A DNA stretch of 64,000 nt from the NCBI GenBank assembly GCA_023213315.1, contig JAKCPI010000386.1, positions 1 to 64,000 on the forward strand. Direction: 5' to 3'. Position numbers and translations under genes: made by a program. Below the pieces are notes generated by a model, which ran no database searches, had not been told where the DNA came from, and saw only the letters and a list, made by a program, of their open reading frames with translations. The stretch is from Euborellia annulipes. Its lineage: Eukaryota; Arthropoda; Insecta; Dermaptera; Anisolabididae. Below, piece after piece: positions 12,231-23,212 of the stretch (positions are counted from its first letter, which is position 1; each line of letters begins with the position of its first letter).

Positions 12231-12890
12231 TACTTTCTCTTACCTCTATATATGTTAATATATATAGAGAGAGAAAGTATTGGATTCATGTCAAAAATTC
12301 GATGTCGAGATTTTGATGGATCTTCACGTTTTGAGGTCCCCTGAATCCAAAAAGTGGTTTTCGCGACATGGTCTGTCTGTGTGTGTGTGTCTCTGTGAAC
12401 AAAATATCTCAAGAACGAAAAGAGCTAGGAGGTTGAAATTTTATAGTTAAGTTAGGCACCCCCATGGGACGTGACACGAAGCTTTTTAACAAAATCGACC
12501 TAAGAGTACTAGTACTTTACTGATGCACTTTTTCAGTTTTTTTCGATTTTCTCTAAATTTGCTCCAACGATTTTTTTTAAAATTCAAAAATCAATTAATT
12601 TTTAGATTCTCTTTAAAATGTATATTCTTATTTTGTGATTGAAATCTTCTGAAGACCACTTTACTCCTGTACTACATAGAAAAGATAGGAGAAATGGTTG
12701 CCATGGTAACAAAATATAAATATTTTGCCATACTTATAAATTTTACACCTTGAAAATCGAATGTACCGTACTGTCGGAAACTAAACACATGTCGACACAA
12801 AAAATCTGGTGTGACAAGCACAGAACACAACTTTCGATTACCGAAGGTAAGAGAAAGTTGTGTGCTGTGCGCCAGTCACACCAGATTTTT
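12231..12890 (+). repeat. HPE copy, full length
   Basis: Starts TACTTTCTCTTACC with the TA-rich end palindrome and ends with the 90-bp hairpin closing in GTCACACCAGATTTTT. The internal order matches the consensus: GATTTTGATGGATCTTCACG, GT tract, AGTACTAGTACTTTACTGATG, GTTGCCATGGTAAC, hairpin. The surrounding sequence is TTATTAATTATTAAT-like on both sides, which may be a target preference or duplication. Confidence 0.85.
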
Positions 12891-13010
12891 ATTAATTATT
12901 AATAATAGGCATATAAAAAAGTAAAAGAAATATATCTCGATAAAGAAATATGATAGAGTTCTTTGGAATTGAATTAAATAAAATTAAAACTTAATTTGGT
13001 ACAAAAGTAA

Positions 13011-13155
13011 ACATCTGGTGTGACTGGTCGCACAGCACACAACTTTCTCTTATCTTCAGTAATTGAAAGTTGTGTTCTGTGCTTGACACACCAGATTTTT
13101 TGTGTCTACATATAGGCATATTTAGTTTCCGCCGGTATATTAGAATTCAAGATAT
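13011..13155 (-). repeat. HPE right-end fragment, minus strand
   Basis: Hairpin from ACATCTGGTGTGAC to ACACACCAGATTTTTTGTGT, followed by ATTTAGTTTCCGCCGG and AGAATTCAAGATAT. The body is missing. Confidence 0.8.
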
Positions 13156-13231
13156 AGAACATTCCTCCCTCTCGGGACTGAGTGGCTCGAGGTGACAAAG
13201 AAATTTTTATCCCACCTTGTATTGTTTCACC

Positions 13232-13441
13232 CTGGACCTATGGCTCAGAGGTAGAGCATTCGCTTCTGGTGCCAAAGGTCGAGGGTTCGCATCCCGTCTC
13301 AGACGAAAAATTTATTTCTTGGATACAAATCAATTGAAATAAATAGGGACAGGATCTAAATGGCCTCGGATGCCGAAAAGGACCTTAAATAAATAAACAC
13401 AAAATGGCCTCAGTAGCCGAAAATGCTAAAAATAAAAAAAA
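13232..13441 (+). repeat. tRNA-derived SINE, family B
   Basis: tRNA-like head: CTATGGCTCAGAGGTAGAGC (D-arm and A box), then GAGGGTTCGCATCCCG (T-arm and B box). The body has AAATTTATTTCTTGG and CAATTGAAATAAATAGGGA. The 3' module AAATGGCCTCGGATGCCGAAAAGG is seen twice in variant form, before A-rich tails. Other copies: 28055-28400(-), 48590-48722, 48957-49152 and 56945-57090. The head differs from family A, but the 3' module is the same kind. Confidence 0.85.
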
Positions 13442-13444
13442 AGC

Positions 13445-14835
13445 ATATTAAATTAAAATGAAAAAAGTCGATCATAAAAGTCGTTTTTCACAAAAAGTAT
13501 CTGAGAGGCAATAAAGCTCCAAAAAAATCGCAAAAGTCGTTTTTGAAAATCTCAAGAAGCGTTTCTTTTTATGAAATAAGTGGAGATATCTAAGAAAAAG
13601 TCTGGAAAATTCTCAAAATTGACAAAAGTTGACTTTTTTCTGCTCTCTAGTGATGGGGCCTCAGATTTTTTTAAAATTATCATTACTAGGCCTATATATA
13701 AAGCGCTATCCACTCACTTCCTGTGTGTAGCGTGTATATGCCTGTCAGGGCGCTCGCTGATTGACCTGATTAAAAGGAAGTGGAGCTAGAGAGGGAAAAA
13801 TAAAACTTTAATTCAGAGAGGGAAATTTAAAAATTTCCAAACAGTGATCAAAAATAAATTTGATGCATTTGCTCGCCAAATGTGAGCAAGAGAGTCCAGG
13901 AGGCGTAGGCCCTTGGCAAACGGCAAGCCGGCCGAAGACGGGCTTTACCACTTGTAAATTATATTTCACGATAATGAATTGACATCAGGAAATATTTTTA
14001 GTTAAATAAAACCTTACAGAAATAATAAAATTTATTTATTTTTTTTTAACCTAGAAGAATAAAAAAGTTTGATGAAATTTTAATAAAGTTACAATTACAG
14101 TATTATGATGATCATTTTATAATGATATAGCTACTTAAGTTTTGCATTATTATATGGAGCGAACATCACTATTTTTGAATTATAGTTTCGGACCTTAAAA
14201 CTTATAAACTTAGCTTGATGTTAGTAGATTCGTTATTGCATATTTCATTTCTCAAGTGAATTGCATAATAAATGAAATAAACTTTTGAGCCTCTCATCCT
14301 CTCTCTCTTGCTAGACACGCCATTTTCTCTTCTAAGAACATTAAAATGATAATAATTATTTTATCATACATCGTCAAAATAAATAAGATTAGTTAATCAA
14401 TTAAAGTTAAATAAATAAAGCATATATTATAATAATATTATTATCTTTTGAATTTGAATTAAAAAAAAAAGGTGTAATAGGATTATTACTAGAATATACT
14501 TTGATTTGAGGAGGGGATTAGCCGAAGGAATAAAGCAGTTAAGCTTATAATTCTGGGAAGTCAAATCAAGATCAAATCCATAATAAAAAAATTATCCTGA
14601 GGCACCTCCTCCTGAGGAAGAAAAGAGAAACCCATCTCAATATAGTCCCATGGAAGTTGCTTCTCCTATTTGTCAGTTTGACAACAATGACGGAAGAGAG
14701 ATATATCTTGATTATTATTTTAAACTATATGGTAAAATGAAAATTAAGTTAACTTCAATTAAACTTCAAAATGCGTTTTGAAGAACTTTATCAATTTTAC
14801 TATCACAACTGTAATGAAATTTCTATAGGCCTATA
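13445..14835. other. Intergenic; one GC-rich patch
   Basis: Mostly AT-rich and featureless. 13868-13950 is a GC-rich patch (GTCCAGGAGGCGTAGGCCC, GCCGGCCGAAGACGGGC) related to 2098-2130 and 54500-54730. No coding signal is seen. Confidence 0.4.
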
Positions 14836-14837
14836 TA

Positions 14838-15519
14838 GAAAAATCTGGTGTGACTGGCGCACAGCACACAACTTTCTCTTACCTTCGGTAATCGAAAGTT
14901 GTGTACTGTGCTTGTCACACCAGATTTTTTGTGTCGACATAGATTTAGTTCCCGGCAGTAAGGAATATTTGAATTCAGATGTAAAATTTATAAGTATGGG
15001 AAAATATTTATATTTTGTTACCATGGCAACCATTTCTCCTATCTTTCCTATGAAACACAAGAGTAAAGTGTGCTTCAAACAATTTTGAGGGCAAAACGAG
15101 AATATACATTTGAAAGAGCATCTAAAAAATAATTGATTTTTGAATTTTAATCAAAATCGTTAGAGCGAATTTTGAGAAAATCGAAAAAAAACTGAAAAAG
15201 TACATCAGTAAAGTACTAGTACTCTTTGGCCGATTTTGATTAAAAGCTTATTTTTCCGGTCCCGGGGGTGTTTAACTTAAATATAAAATTTCAACCTCGT
15301 AGCTCAATTCCTTCATGCTTAAAATTGAACACACACACACCCACACACACACACACCCACCCACACACAGACAGACCATGTCGCGAAAACCACTTTTTTG
15401 GATTCAGGGGACCTCAAAACGTGAAGATCCATCAAAATCTCGACATCGAATTTTTGACATGAATCCAATACTTTCTCTCTATATATATATTACATATATA
15501 CATAGGTAAGAGAAAGTAA
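14838..15519 (-). repeat. HPE copy, full length, minus strand
   Basis: Hairpin end at 14838-14931, body with GTTACCATGGCAACC, GTAAAGTACTAGTACT, a CA tract and GATCCATCAAAATCTCGACA, then the TA-rich end ATATACATAGGTAAGAGAAAG at 15519. The open frames of 91-105 residues over it recur in other HPE copies because the repeat recurs, and are not taken as genes. Confidence 0.9.
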
Positions 15520-16394
15520 AAATCATACAATCCAAAAAAAATTCGAATGTCAAATTTTCTCTAAAATACCCTAGACTAAAAAAACGTGTTAATTTTTAAT
15601 CGTAATAAAACCTTTGAAACAAATAACCTAGTGTTTAATTTGTATATTTAATTTTAATTTACAAGAGGTATAGTTTAATATTTTTATTTTATTTTATAAA
15701 GAATTTACCCTTAGAGCAGAATAATTATTTTAATTATTTAGTGTCAGTGGTTTGCTTCATAATTTAAATAATAAAACTTATTTAAATCAAGGTCACTACT
15801 TCGCTGTTTATTTAAATTATTACTTTGGTTATAAATTAATTTAAATAAATAATAACGGATAACGAATGGCTTCTGGTAGCGAAAAAACTCGTTTAGTAAA
15901 ATAGTTGTGTAAAAAGATTACAGATAATGAAAGCGTCATTTAATTTAAGAGATGTAAAGAGGGGGGGGGGCGGGGGTTTGCTGGTGTAGCGGGCTAGGAT
16001 GTCTAGCAAGGACGTGCGGGATTTTTAATTAAATAAAAATATTTATTTAATGACCACAATAGCCCCCAGGCAACTTGTTCTACGAGGAGAGGGAGTCGCT
16101 GTGACATCCCGTCCTATGGAAGGAACATAAGAACGTAAGAAGTTCCCTTTGAGGGATGCTTCTTCGAAAGGAGTAGGCTGAGGGAGTACCTCCTCAAACA
16201 GGAGTTAGAGATAGGAAATAATGTAACTTCACGGAAGTCCGGTAGATGGCTACGGTCAGGAGCCTGTTGTGTTTGAGATACTGCACGGAAGCACCTCGGA
16301 TAAATAAACAGGATTCCCGGTAGGAATTTCAAATAATTGAAAAAAATTATTTAAAATCGTTTTGTAGAATATTTGAATTTATAATTTTAAAGGA
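15520..16394. other. Intergenic; partly higher-complexity sequence
   Basis: 15520-15955 is AT-rich. 15961-16040 has a G run and a tRNA-like string (GGTGTAGCGGGCTAGG) but no B box. 16060-16330 is more balanced in composition; the minus-strand frame over it shows no family I recognise. Confidence 0.4.
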
Positions 16395-16397
16395 CGG

Positions 16398-16616
16398 AGG
16401 GCCCGGTAACGGAGTGGAGCAATAGTCACCACAATCGTTGCTGTTAAGCAATGCCAAGCGCGGCGAAACCTGGGATTGGTGACCCCCAGGAATCAGAATG
16501 TAGAACGTCCCCCGATAACCATCGGTATGATGAATTTAATATGGTCTATATGTAAAATTAAAACCCTAATGGCCTCTGCAGTCGAAAAGGGGGAATTAAA
16601 AAAAAAAATAATAATA
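16398..16616 (+). repeat. 5S rRNA-derived SINE (SINE3-like)
   Basis: The head resembles 5S rRNA and its internal polymerase III control region: GTTAAGCAATGCCAAGCGCG at 16443-16462 (box A region) and GGGATTGGTGACCCCCAGG at 16472-16490 (box C region), at about the 5S spacing. The 5' third (from GCCCGGTAAC at 16401) is more diverged. The body continues through an AT-rich segment to AATGGCCTCTGCAGTCGAAAAG (16568-16589) and a poly(A)/(AAT) tail. That 3' module is the one carried by the tRNA-headed SINEs here. A degenerate 5S pseudogene is the alternative, but the added body and tail favour a SINE. Confidence 0.75.
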
Positions 16617-16832
16617 ATTTTAAAGAACCTACTAAACAAATCCGAGTAGTTCAAGTGTTTGCCAGACGAAATTTTGTATCACTCCAAAATATGCATCATT
16701 CATCATTTTTATCATTCCAAAATATGCATTTTTCTTGAATACATATAATTTATATTTGGAATTAAAAGATTATCTTTAATAATTCATCTTCAAATTACAT
16801 ATATTTTCTTTTGAAAAATTAAAAGAAAAGTA

Positions 16833-17085
16833 TTGCATGTCGTACGCCAAGAGAGTAGTGGCGTGGCGAGGACGGCGTACGACATGGGACTCCTCGGACG
16901 ACAACATAGAGGAGCACCCAGGATGACTTGGCTTCATCGGGTCAGGAGGGACATGACCGAGCTTGGCCTGTCGGAGACAACAGCATTGGATAGAGGAGAG
17001 TGGAGGGGGAGGGTAAGGTCCGCCGACCCCGCACCGCGGGATTAATAATGGCGAGAACAGAAGAAGAAGAAGAAGAAGAAAAGAA
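16833..17085 (+). pseudogene. LINE (non-LTR retrotransposon) 3' end fragment
   Basis: An open frame ending at 17045 reads RMTWLHRVRRDMTELGL, then LDRGEWRGRVRSADP. This is the tryptophan- and arginine-rich pattern commonly seen at the extreme C-terminus of LINE reverse transcriptase polyproteins. It is followed at once by a stop and a (GAA)n 3' tail at 17062-17085, as expected for a 3' terminus. Everything upstream, including the catalytic domains, is missing, so this is a 5'-truncated dead copy. Composition is clearly GC-richer than its surroundings, consistent with a recent insert. I cannot place it in a clade from this fragment. Confidence 0.75.
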
Positions 17086-17120
17086 AAGTATTGCAAATTT
17101 ATTTTGTTTGAAATTAAAAA

Positions 17121-17633
17121 AATCAATCGGGAATGACTTTCCCAAAACCTTTTCGTATATTCTTTTGGCATTATGTCTGTGTGTGTCTATCTGTGTATGT
17201 GAACACGATTGCTTAAAAACCGGAGCAGCCAGATCGATGAAAAATGTCTTTTTCTTCGTTGATTATTTCAAAAACTATTCAGTTTTCAAAAAAAATGTCA
17301 AAGAATAAAAACTTTTTAAGATAGTTCAAAATTTTTGAAAAAACTTTTTAGGTAAAATACTACTTCCAAGTGAAGTATTGTTAACTCCAAAAGTTGATAG
17401 AAATCTATAATTTTAGTGCAAGGAGTATATACCAAATTTCATCGATCTGGCTGCTCCGGTTTTTTTAAATCATTTTCACACACACACGAACACACAGACA
17501 TAATGCCAAAAATGTTTTTTTTTTTTTTTGACCCAGGGAGGTCAAAAACATGGAGAAACATCAAAATCTCGAAGTCGAATTTTTTTACGATTACAATACT
17601 TTCTCTTTATATTCTATACGAGAAAGTAAAAAA
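17121..17633. repeat. Second HPE-like family, two opposed copies
   Basis: The left piece (17121-17250, plus) and right piece (17250-17633, minus) are inverted: both hold CCGGAGCAGCCAGATCGATG, a GT/CA tract and GGCATTATGTCTGTGTG or its complement. The right end has GAGAAAGTAAAA, like HPE. A plus-strand copy lies at 3146-3535. Confidence 0.7.
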
Positions 17634-17639
17634 AAAAAA

Positions 17640-18260
17640 CAATCAATGATCAAAAATCCATCAATCCCAATTGGTATATTGTTCAATTAAATTTAATCAA
17701 ATGACTCGAATAGGTAGTTACTATCTTGGTTTAGACCATAGTCAAGTGAAAGCTTGTTGTCGAATGGGATACAGCAGTGACAGCATTTAGGGACAAGTGG
17801 GACATGGGACAAGGTGGTAGACATGGAGGGAAGATTGGGACGTCATTGGAGCGACATGTGTCCACCGTCCCCCTATCGCCTGTGACGCCTCTAATTCCCC
17901 CCACTGAAACTCTCTCTCTATTATATTGCCGGCCCCGATGAGCTTATCCTATCGTATCCTGTTGGATAGATTCACAAATTCATCGTTTACAACAAACCCC
18001 AGACCCCTTCATGGTACCGCAAGCCCCGCTAAGCTCTCAGCTTGAAAGATTTATTATACAAAAAAAAAAAAAATATATATATATAAAATAAATTTTGTTT
18101 GATCAGTAGGCCTATATGTCGATTTTATTAACAAGGAAATGTTTTAAATGTACTTTGGATGATACAGTCAGGATTTCACATCTTGTGAGTATGACTTCAT
18201 TTAATTTGACCAAATACTGACAATAATTGACATTTTATACTATCTTCTCTCATTTAAAGT
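17640..18260. other. Intergenic, no gene seen
   Basis: AT-rich with a more balanced part at 17750-18050. There are no recognisable motifs and no coding frame. Confidence 0.4.
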
Positions 18261-18264
18261 TTTT

Positions 18265-18495
18265 ATTTATTTTTTTTAAACACTCACACTTTTTTCACAC
18301 TCACACACACATATGCACAGTCTTTTCGGCAACTTAGGACATATAAGGTTTTTTACGATACTCGTATTTTATTAATATATATGTTGGGGGTCCAGGTATG
18401 TTTATTTAAGCCATTTGGTATCCAAATAAAATCATCGGACTGCCTTGGATCCGAACCCGCGACCCTTGGTTTCTATACCAATAGTCGCGGGTTTT
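18265..18495 (-). repeat. SINE A, minus strand
   Basis: A-rich tail side at 18265, CTTTTCGGCAACTTAGG (3' module) at about 18321, body, then the head with GATCCGAACCCGCGACC and ACCAATAGTCGCGGG. The A-box end of the head is lost or rearranged where it meets the foldback at 18543. Confidence 0.8.
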
Positions 18496-18588
18496 TGGGG
18501 AATAATTTATTTTAAATTTATTAAAAAAATAAAAACATAATAAATAGGAGAAGAAAACCAAGCCTCTTTTTCCACCATACACATTATT

Positions 18589-18642
18589 TATTTGCAAATA
18601 TTTCTAATTGCAAATCGCCACCCATCATCAGTGCAGCAAATA
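18589..18642 (-). ncRNA. Hammerhead-ribozyme-like motif (left arm)
   Basis: Minus strand: TATTTGCTGCA, core CTGATGA (18631-18625), a stem II region with internal mismatches, core GAAATATT (18604-18597), then TGCAAATA. Stem I pairs GCA/TGC and TATTT/AAATA with GCT bulged. Stem II is weaker than at other loci. Confidence 0.4.
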
Positions 18643-18814
18643 GTTTAGGTGGTGGATGTCGTCTATATATTTATCTCTGATTATATAAATGTTTGCCATT
18701 TTCATAACGATGTTATGAAGCCATTCATTGCTGGTAATTTGCCTATTTAAGAACATAGTTATGAAAATGGCAAACATCAGAGATAAATATATAGACGACA
18801 TCCACCACCTAAAC

Positions 18815-18868
18815 TATTTGCTGCACTGATGATGGGTGGCAATTTGCAATCAGAAATATTTGCAAATA
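18815..18868 (+). ncRNA. Hammerhead-ribozyme-like motif (right arm)
   Basis: TATTTGCTGCA precedes core CTGATGA at 18826-18832. The stem II region folds around GCAA-T-TTGC, then core GAAATATT at 18853-18860 and TGCAAATA at 18861-18868. It mirrors the left arm with small differences. Stem II carries mismatches near its base, so activity is doubtful. Confidence 0.45.
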
Positions 18869-19163
18869 AATAATGTGAATGGTGGAAAAAGAGGCTTGGT
18901 TTTCTTCTCCTATTTCAATCAATCTCAACCTCCAGCCCAAACAATCAACAAAATAATAACATAATTTACAATGACTGGCCTTCTATGGCCAGTCATTGTA
19001 AATTATGTATTGTAAATATTTTTCGAGATCTATTATTTGAAAAAGATAATAGTATTCAAAATACCTCGATTCGGACTTTAACTGAGTCATAGATATATAT
19101 AGATGTTTGGCCTCATCAATAAAGAACACTCACATGTCTTGTTAAATTATGTTATTATTTTTG

Positions 19164-19412
19164 AGCCTACGGGCTTGGTCTAGTTGGTAGCATGCCTACC
19201 TTCTATGCCTAACGTCGCGGGTTCGGACCCCAGGAAGTCCGATGATTTTATTTAAGCCATTTGGATACCAAATGACTTAAATAGAAATGCCTGGACCCCC
19301 AATAGATATTATAAATAATATAACGGTTATCGTCAAAGTCTTAAATGGCCTAAGTTGCCTAAAAGACTGTGTGAATGTGTGTGAAAGCGAATGAGAAAAA
19401 AAAAATTATTTT
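19164..19412 (+). repeat. SINE A, near full length
   Basis: Head ACGGGCTTGGTCTAGTTGG and GGGTTCGGACCCC, full body, 3' module GGCCTAAGTTGCCTAAAAG and an A-rich tail. Confidence 0.9.
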
Positions 19413-19630
19413 TGATATAAATGCTCAAAAAATTTTTATTTTACTGTATTATTATTACACCATGTAATATTTCTCTCGTTTAAAAATTATATTTTAAAAA
19501 AATAATAAAATATGGTATGTATATTTTATCTAATAATAATATAGTGATGAGAAGTGGCTGTAGACTTTGAATTGGGTATAGGAGACTTTCAGCCAAGGAA
19601 ATTAAATAAAAAACTTATTTAATTATTAAT

Positions 19631-19670
19631 CGTCGACGTTTCGGTCGCAAGTCACGACCTTCCTCAGGAC
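19631..19670 (-). ncRNA. Hammerhead-like motif in the 3' flank of the Penelope-like element
   Basis: Minus strand: core CTGAGGA (19667-19661), one extra A, stem II GGTCG...CGACC, core GAAAC (19642-19638), GTC (19637-19635), then GAC. Stem I has only three clear base pairs (GTC/GAC). It is on the same strand as the coding remnant. Confidence 0.45.
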
Positions 19671-20096
19671 CTGTGGTCAGAATATTTATTTTCAAACACA
19701 AATTGTATAATATTTATTTATAAACAATGATACGATTCTTTTAACAAATATTTATATTATTTAACAATAAAATGACGGTACTTACGATTAATTGTTAGAA
19801 TACGAGGTTAACAGTATTATAATTAATTATCATTGTAAGTTATACAATTTTTAATTGGGCTGTATGTATTAAGAGTAACTTGTTCGCTTATGACTTATTA
19901 CAATCAATGGACGGTCTTCCCCCCTTGCATGGGTTAATATATCTAAGAATGTTTATTTTATTTCCCAATTATATAAATTAATCCCGTTTTTTTAAAAATA
20001 AAACTTAGAAATAAATTATTTTTAATTATCATTAAATTACTTAATATAGATCTTAATTCTGATAAGCGTTTTGTTTATTTTTTTAATAATCACAAT

Positions 20097-20892
20097 CTAG
20101 ATATTAATATATTTTAAAATGCCTTCATATAGGGCACTAAGCCTCTGGATATCGTCTTTATTGTTGCAAGCGACATTTCGATATTTTTTAATTGCCACCA
20201 TTTCGGTAAATTCCCTGCGAAAATTATTTTCATCTTGATAGAGTATTTCGAAATTTTGTAAATCGAACCTGTGCCAGGAGTCCAAAGCATGAGTAGCAAG
20301 GGCTGTTGATGTTTTTTTATTTTTTATTGTGAGTTCGTGATCTCTTAGCCGGTCTGATGCTTTTCTTTTGTCGTGCCTATGTAACATTTGTTGCATTTTC
20401 TTCGTCATTACCTAGACAATTTATCTTATATACAACCCCTGCTTTATCAGTTTTTTTAACTTTTTCTTTTTGATTATAAAGATATTTTATTGTATTGCTG
20501 GCGTTAAATGCAATTTTTATCTTATCTGTTTCCAATATCTTTTTTAATGTATAACCAAGAGAGGGATGAAAATTAAGATAAAGTAAATTTTTCCCTCTGT
20601 TTTTTCTGTTTGTCCTTGTTAATGCTTCGGTCTCTTGTTAGTTGATTTGAGACCTTATGATTTTGTTGATAATTTGTTTGTTATAGCCATTCTCCAGACA
20701 GATGTTGGTGATTATTTTTAAATTTTTGGCCAAAAATTACTACTGCTGATGGTTGCATTCGTGTGATAAGATTTTTCATTGATTTAATTTTTGATGAAGT
20801 GGCTGGAGAGACTGGGCATGCAGTAATCTGGTTGTTTGCGTTGGTTTTCTGTACCAGTCTAATAACAAGGACCCATCTGTTTGTCTAATTTG
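20097..20892 (-). pseudogene. Penelope-like polyprotein fragment: RT C-terminus and GIY-YIG endonuclease
   Basis: Reading the minus strand from 20892 downward, the first conserved string is LLLDWYRKPTQTTRLL at about 20870-20820. This is the W-Y/F-RKPT motif near the end of the Penelope reverse transcriptase. Then come the NGYN region, a linker, and the endonuclease: AGVVYKINC (the GIY element) near 20440, YIG near 20380 in another frame, SDRLRDHEL, TALATHAL, and a C-terminal part ending at 20097. Several frameshifts and in-frame stops separate these pieces, so it is dead. In the family this endonuclease nicks the target for primed reverse transcription. The RT palm and fingers are missing. 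Confidence 0.85.
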
Positions 20893-21189
20893 TATAATTG
20901 GGAAATAAAATAAACATTCTTAGATATATTAACCCATGCAAGGGGGAAGACCGTCCATTGATTGTAATAAGTCATAAGCGAACAAGTTACTCTTAATACA
21001 TACAGCCCAATTAAAAATTGTATAACTTACAATGATAATTAATTATAATACTGTTAACCTTGTATTCTAACAATTAATCGTAAGTACCGTCATTTTATTG
21101 TTAAATAATATAAATATTTGTTAAAAGAATCGTATCATTGTTTATAAATAAATATTATACAATTTGTGTTTGAAAATAAATATTCTGAC

Positions 21190-21240
21190 CACAGTTCCTG
21201 AGGAAGGTCGTGACTTGCGACCGAAACGTCGACGATTAAT
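21190..21240 (+). ncRNA. Hammerhead-like motif in the other flank
   Basis: Core CTGAGGA at 21198-21204, one extra A, stem II GGTCG...CGACC, then GAAACGTC at 21223-21230 followed by GACGATTAAT. The bases before the core (CAGTTC) pair poorly with GACGAT, so stem I is weak here. Confidence 0.4.
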
Positions 21241-21291
21241 AATTAAATAAGTTTTTTATTTAATTTCCTTGGCTCAAGTCCCATACCCAAA

Positions 21292-21763
21292 TAATAATAT
21301 AATTTCGCTAGAAGGGTAAATTTTAGTCAGAATTTGATTAATATTTTTTTTTTTGGTGCAAGAGAAGAAACATCAAACAAAACACCTATAGACCTTTGGA
21401 ACATTCAATTCATTGGCCAGTTACGGTTAAATGCAATCGCGAATAAAATTTATTAACCTGTAAAATTTAATGGCTTCATTCTCAAAAGGGAGTCAGTTAG
21501 TTAGTAGTTTAATTGAATATAAAATAACACAAATTAAATCGGGCTTAGTGTTAATTTTAATTATTTATTGTGGACTCAAAAAATAAATTTTTTTTTTTTA
21601 TTTTAAATTTTGTGATCTTGTAAAATATTATTAATACATCATATATATATTTATATATCATATAATTTCTTATACTATATACAAATATCAATATACAATA
21701 CATATGAATAATTTTATCAAAATGTTTAGAGAAAATCGCAAACTTAAAAAATGCACCAAATGC
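21292..21763. other. Intergenic, no gene seen
   Basis: AT-rich, with TATATATATTTATATATCA-type simple sequence at 21640-21720. Confidence 0.4.
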
Positions 21764-21960
21764 AAGAACTGAAAAACTTTTGGTAAATATTAGACCATTA
21801 GGGGGGCTCTAGAGGGGGATGGGGGATATTTTTCTATTACATCACCTATAATTTTTTTTTTTTTATATAATCAGAAACTAGACTTTCTCCCGAGTAAAAT
21901 GATATATAATATGTAAAACATCGGACCATTGGGGGGGGGGGGGCAATATTTTTTTCTTGA
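21764..21960 (+). repeat. Dispersed repeat X, one copy and a piece
   Basis: 21764-21911 matches 10835-10975 (CTGAAAAACTTTTGGTAAA, GGGGGGCTCTAGAGGGGGA, CTCCCGAGTAAAATGATATA). 21912-21960 repeats its start, with a G run replacing the middle. Confidence 0.7.
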
Positions 21961-23212
21961 ATAGTGGGTGGGCAAAGTTGTGCACTCGGCTTAGTCCGAC
22001 CCTTTATTTATATTATTATTGGGTCCGACCGAAACAAGATTTTCACGAAACGAAACCGAATATTCGGCTCAACCTTAGTTTCGGCCGAAACCGTAACCGA
22101 AACCGAAACTTGTATTTTCTATAAAATTTTTTTCATTTTACCTTTTTTTTTTGAATTTTTTTTTCCTCCCGTGAAAATCATTTTACCTTTTTTTAGGGAG
22201 ACTAAAATTTTCTCCCTCAAGTGCAAATTATTTGACCTTTTTTTTTGCATGCGAGTCTCATCCCATTTTCAGACTCTGGTTTGGGGAAAGGTGGCACTTG
22301 GAAACCGAAACTACGCGAAACCATCATTTTGGGAAATGGAGAAATATTCGGCGTCCTAATTATTATATAACCGCTCACTACACAACATTCGATTAGCATT
22401 GGTAAGAGAAATCCCCTGGTCCGTAGCATAGTGGTTCTTGATTCTTGTGCCCTAAAATAAATCCTGACTACGAGCCTGTATCAAACTGATATTTTGAAGA
22501 TCATCTCGTGTTTTTAATATGCCAAATTATAAGAGGAAATTGTGTGATGTTCGGCTATTCACACTAGGTATTTTATTATATTCATTATATATATTCAACA
22601 ATAAATTCAATAATAATATATAATTTCTTTTTCTATGAATATATTTTATGAAGTTATCAAAAGAAAAATAAACAAAACCCAGAGAGGCGTTTAGCAATAT
22701 TTCAACTTTTAAAGTTAAGGGACCTATTTGAATAATAACAATAATTCTGTATGAATATAATAACACTCTGTGTTCGTTTATTGATTCCGATTTCGAGATA
22801 TTAAGCCCCATTTAACTCGGTTGAGACCTTAGGCCCTTAGAGCCGCCCATTCTAGGAAAGGGATAATTTATTTTTAATCGGTCACACAACTCTTAAAAGT
22901 AGAACACCCCCTAGCTTGGCTTGCATTTGAAATTTAACTCATTTTTATTTTTATTTATAAATTGCTTTTCTAAGTATTTTACGCTCTGCGAACTAATAAT
23001 ATACTTCGTCAAGACATATTGCTAAAATTGGTGGACCGCTACTTTATAAGATGTTCTCAGGATTAGTCGTTCAGTAGGGGGGAGCCTTGAACTTCGGCAA
23101 CCAAAATGCTTAGCCGTCGCATGTGTTGTCTTTCCCCTTCAGTTGCATTAAAAGAAAGAAAATTTATTTATTTAAAAAATATTTATGAATTCTCAAATAT
23201 TTTTCTAAAATT
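21961..23212. other. Intergenic; possible diverged elements
   Basis: 22020-22110 is rich in CCGAAAC repeats. 22419-22460 has a tRNA-like string (GTAGCATAGTGG) without a clear B box. The rest is AT-rich. I see no supportable gene. Confidence 0.35.

Larger units (their letters stand above)
18543..18914. mobile_element. Foldback unit with hammerhead-like motifs in both arms
   Basis: Two arms of about 160 bp are inverted: ATAGGAGAAGAAAACCAAGC at the left edge and its complement at the right edge, with GACGACATCCACCACCTAAA near the centre. The spacer is about 60 bp. Each arm holds a hammerhead-like motif facing outward. No protein is encoded. Confidence 0.7.
19571..21291 (-). mobile_element. Degenerate Penelope-like element with inverted flanking repeats
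   Basis: Inverted arms of about 400 bp (19571-19975 and 20893-21291) enclose a decayed Penelope-like coding region on the minus strand. Both arms begin with TTGGGTAT at their outer edge and share AAATAATTAAT, GACGTTTCGGTCG and long AT-rich stretches. Each arm holds a hammerhead-like core facing outward, as expected of the terminal repeats of Penelope-like elements. The coding part is truncated upstream: the catalytic reverse transcriptase palm is absent. Confidence 0.85.

Noticed and set aside
14771..15088. Conserved protein of 91-131 codons seen at several places (also 25366, 37360, 37425)
   Set aside because: These frames lie inside HPE copies and recur because the repeat recurs; both strands are open and the hairpin alone explains the similarity.
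16398..16500. Functional 5S rRNA gene
   Set aside because: The 5' third is too diverged and a SINE body with 3' module and A tail follows in place of a T-run terminator.
22020..22110. Telomere-like or other structured CCGAAAC repeats
   Set aside because: The repeats are short and irregular, with no constant unit.
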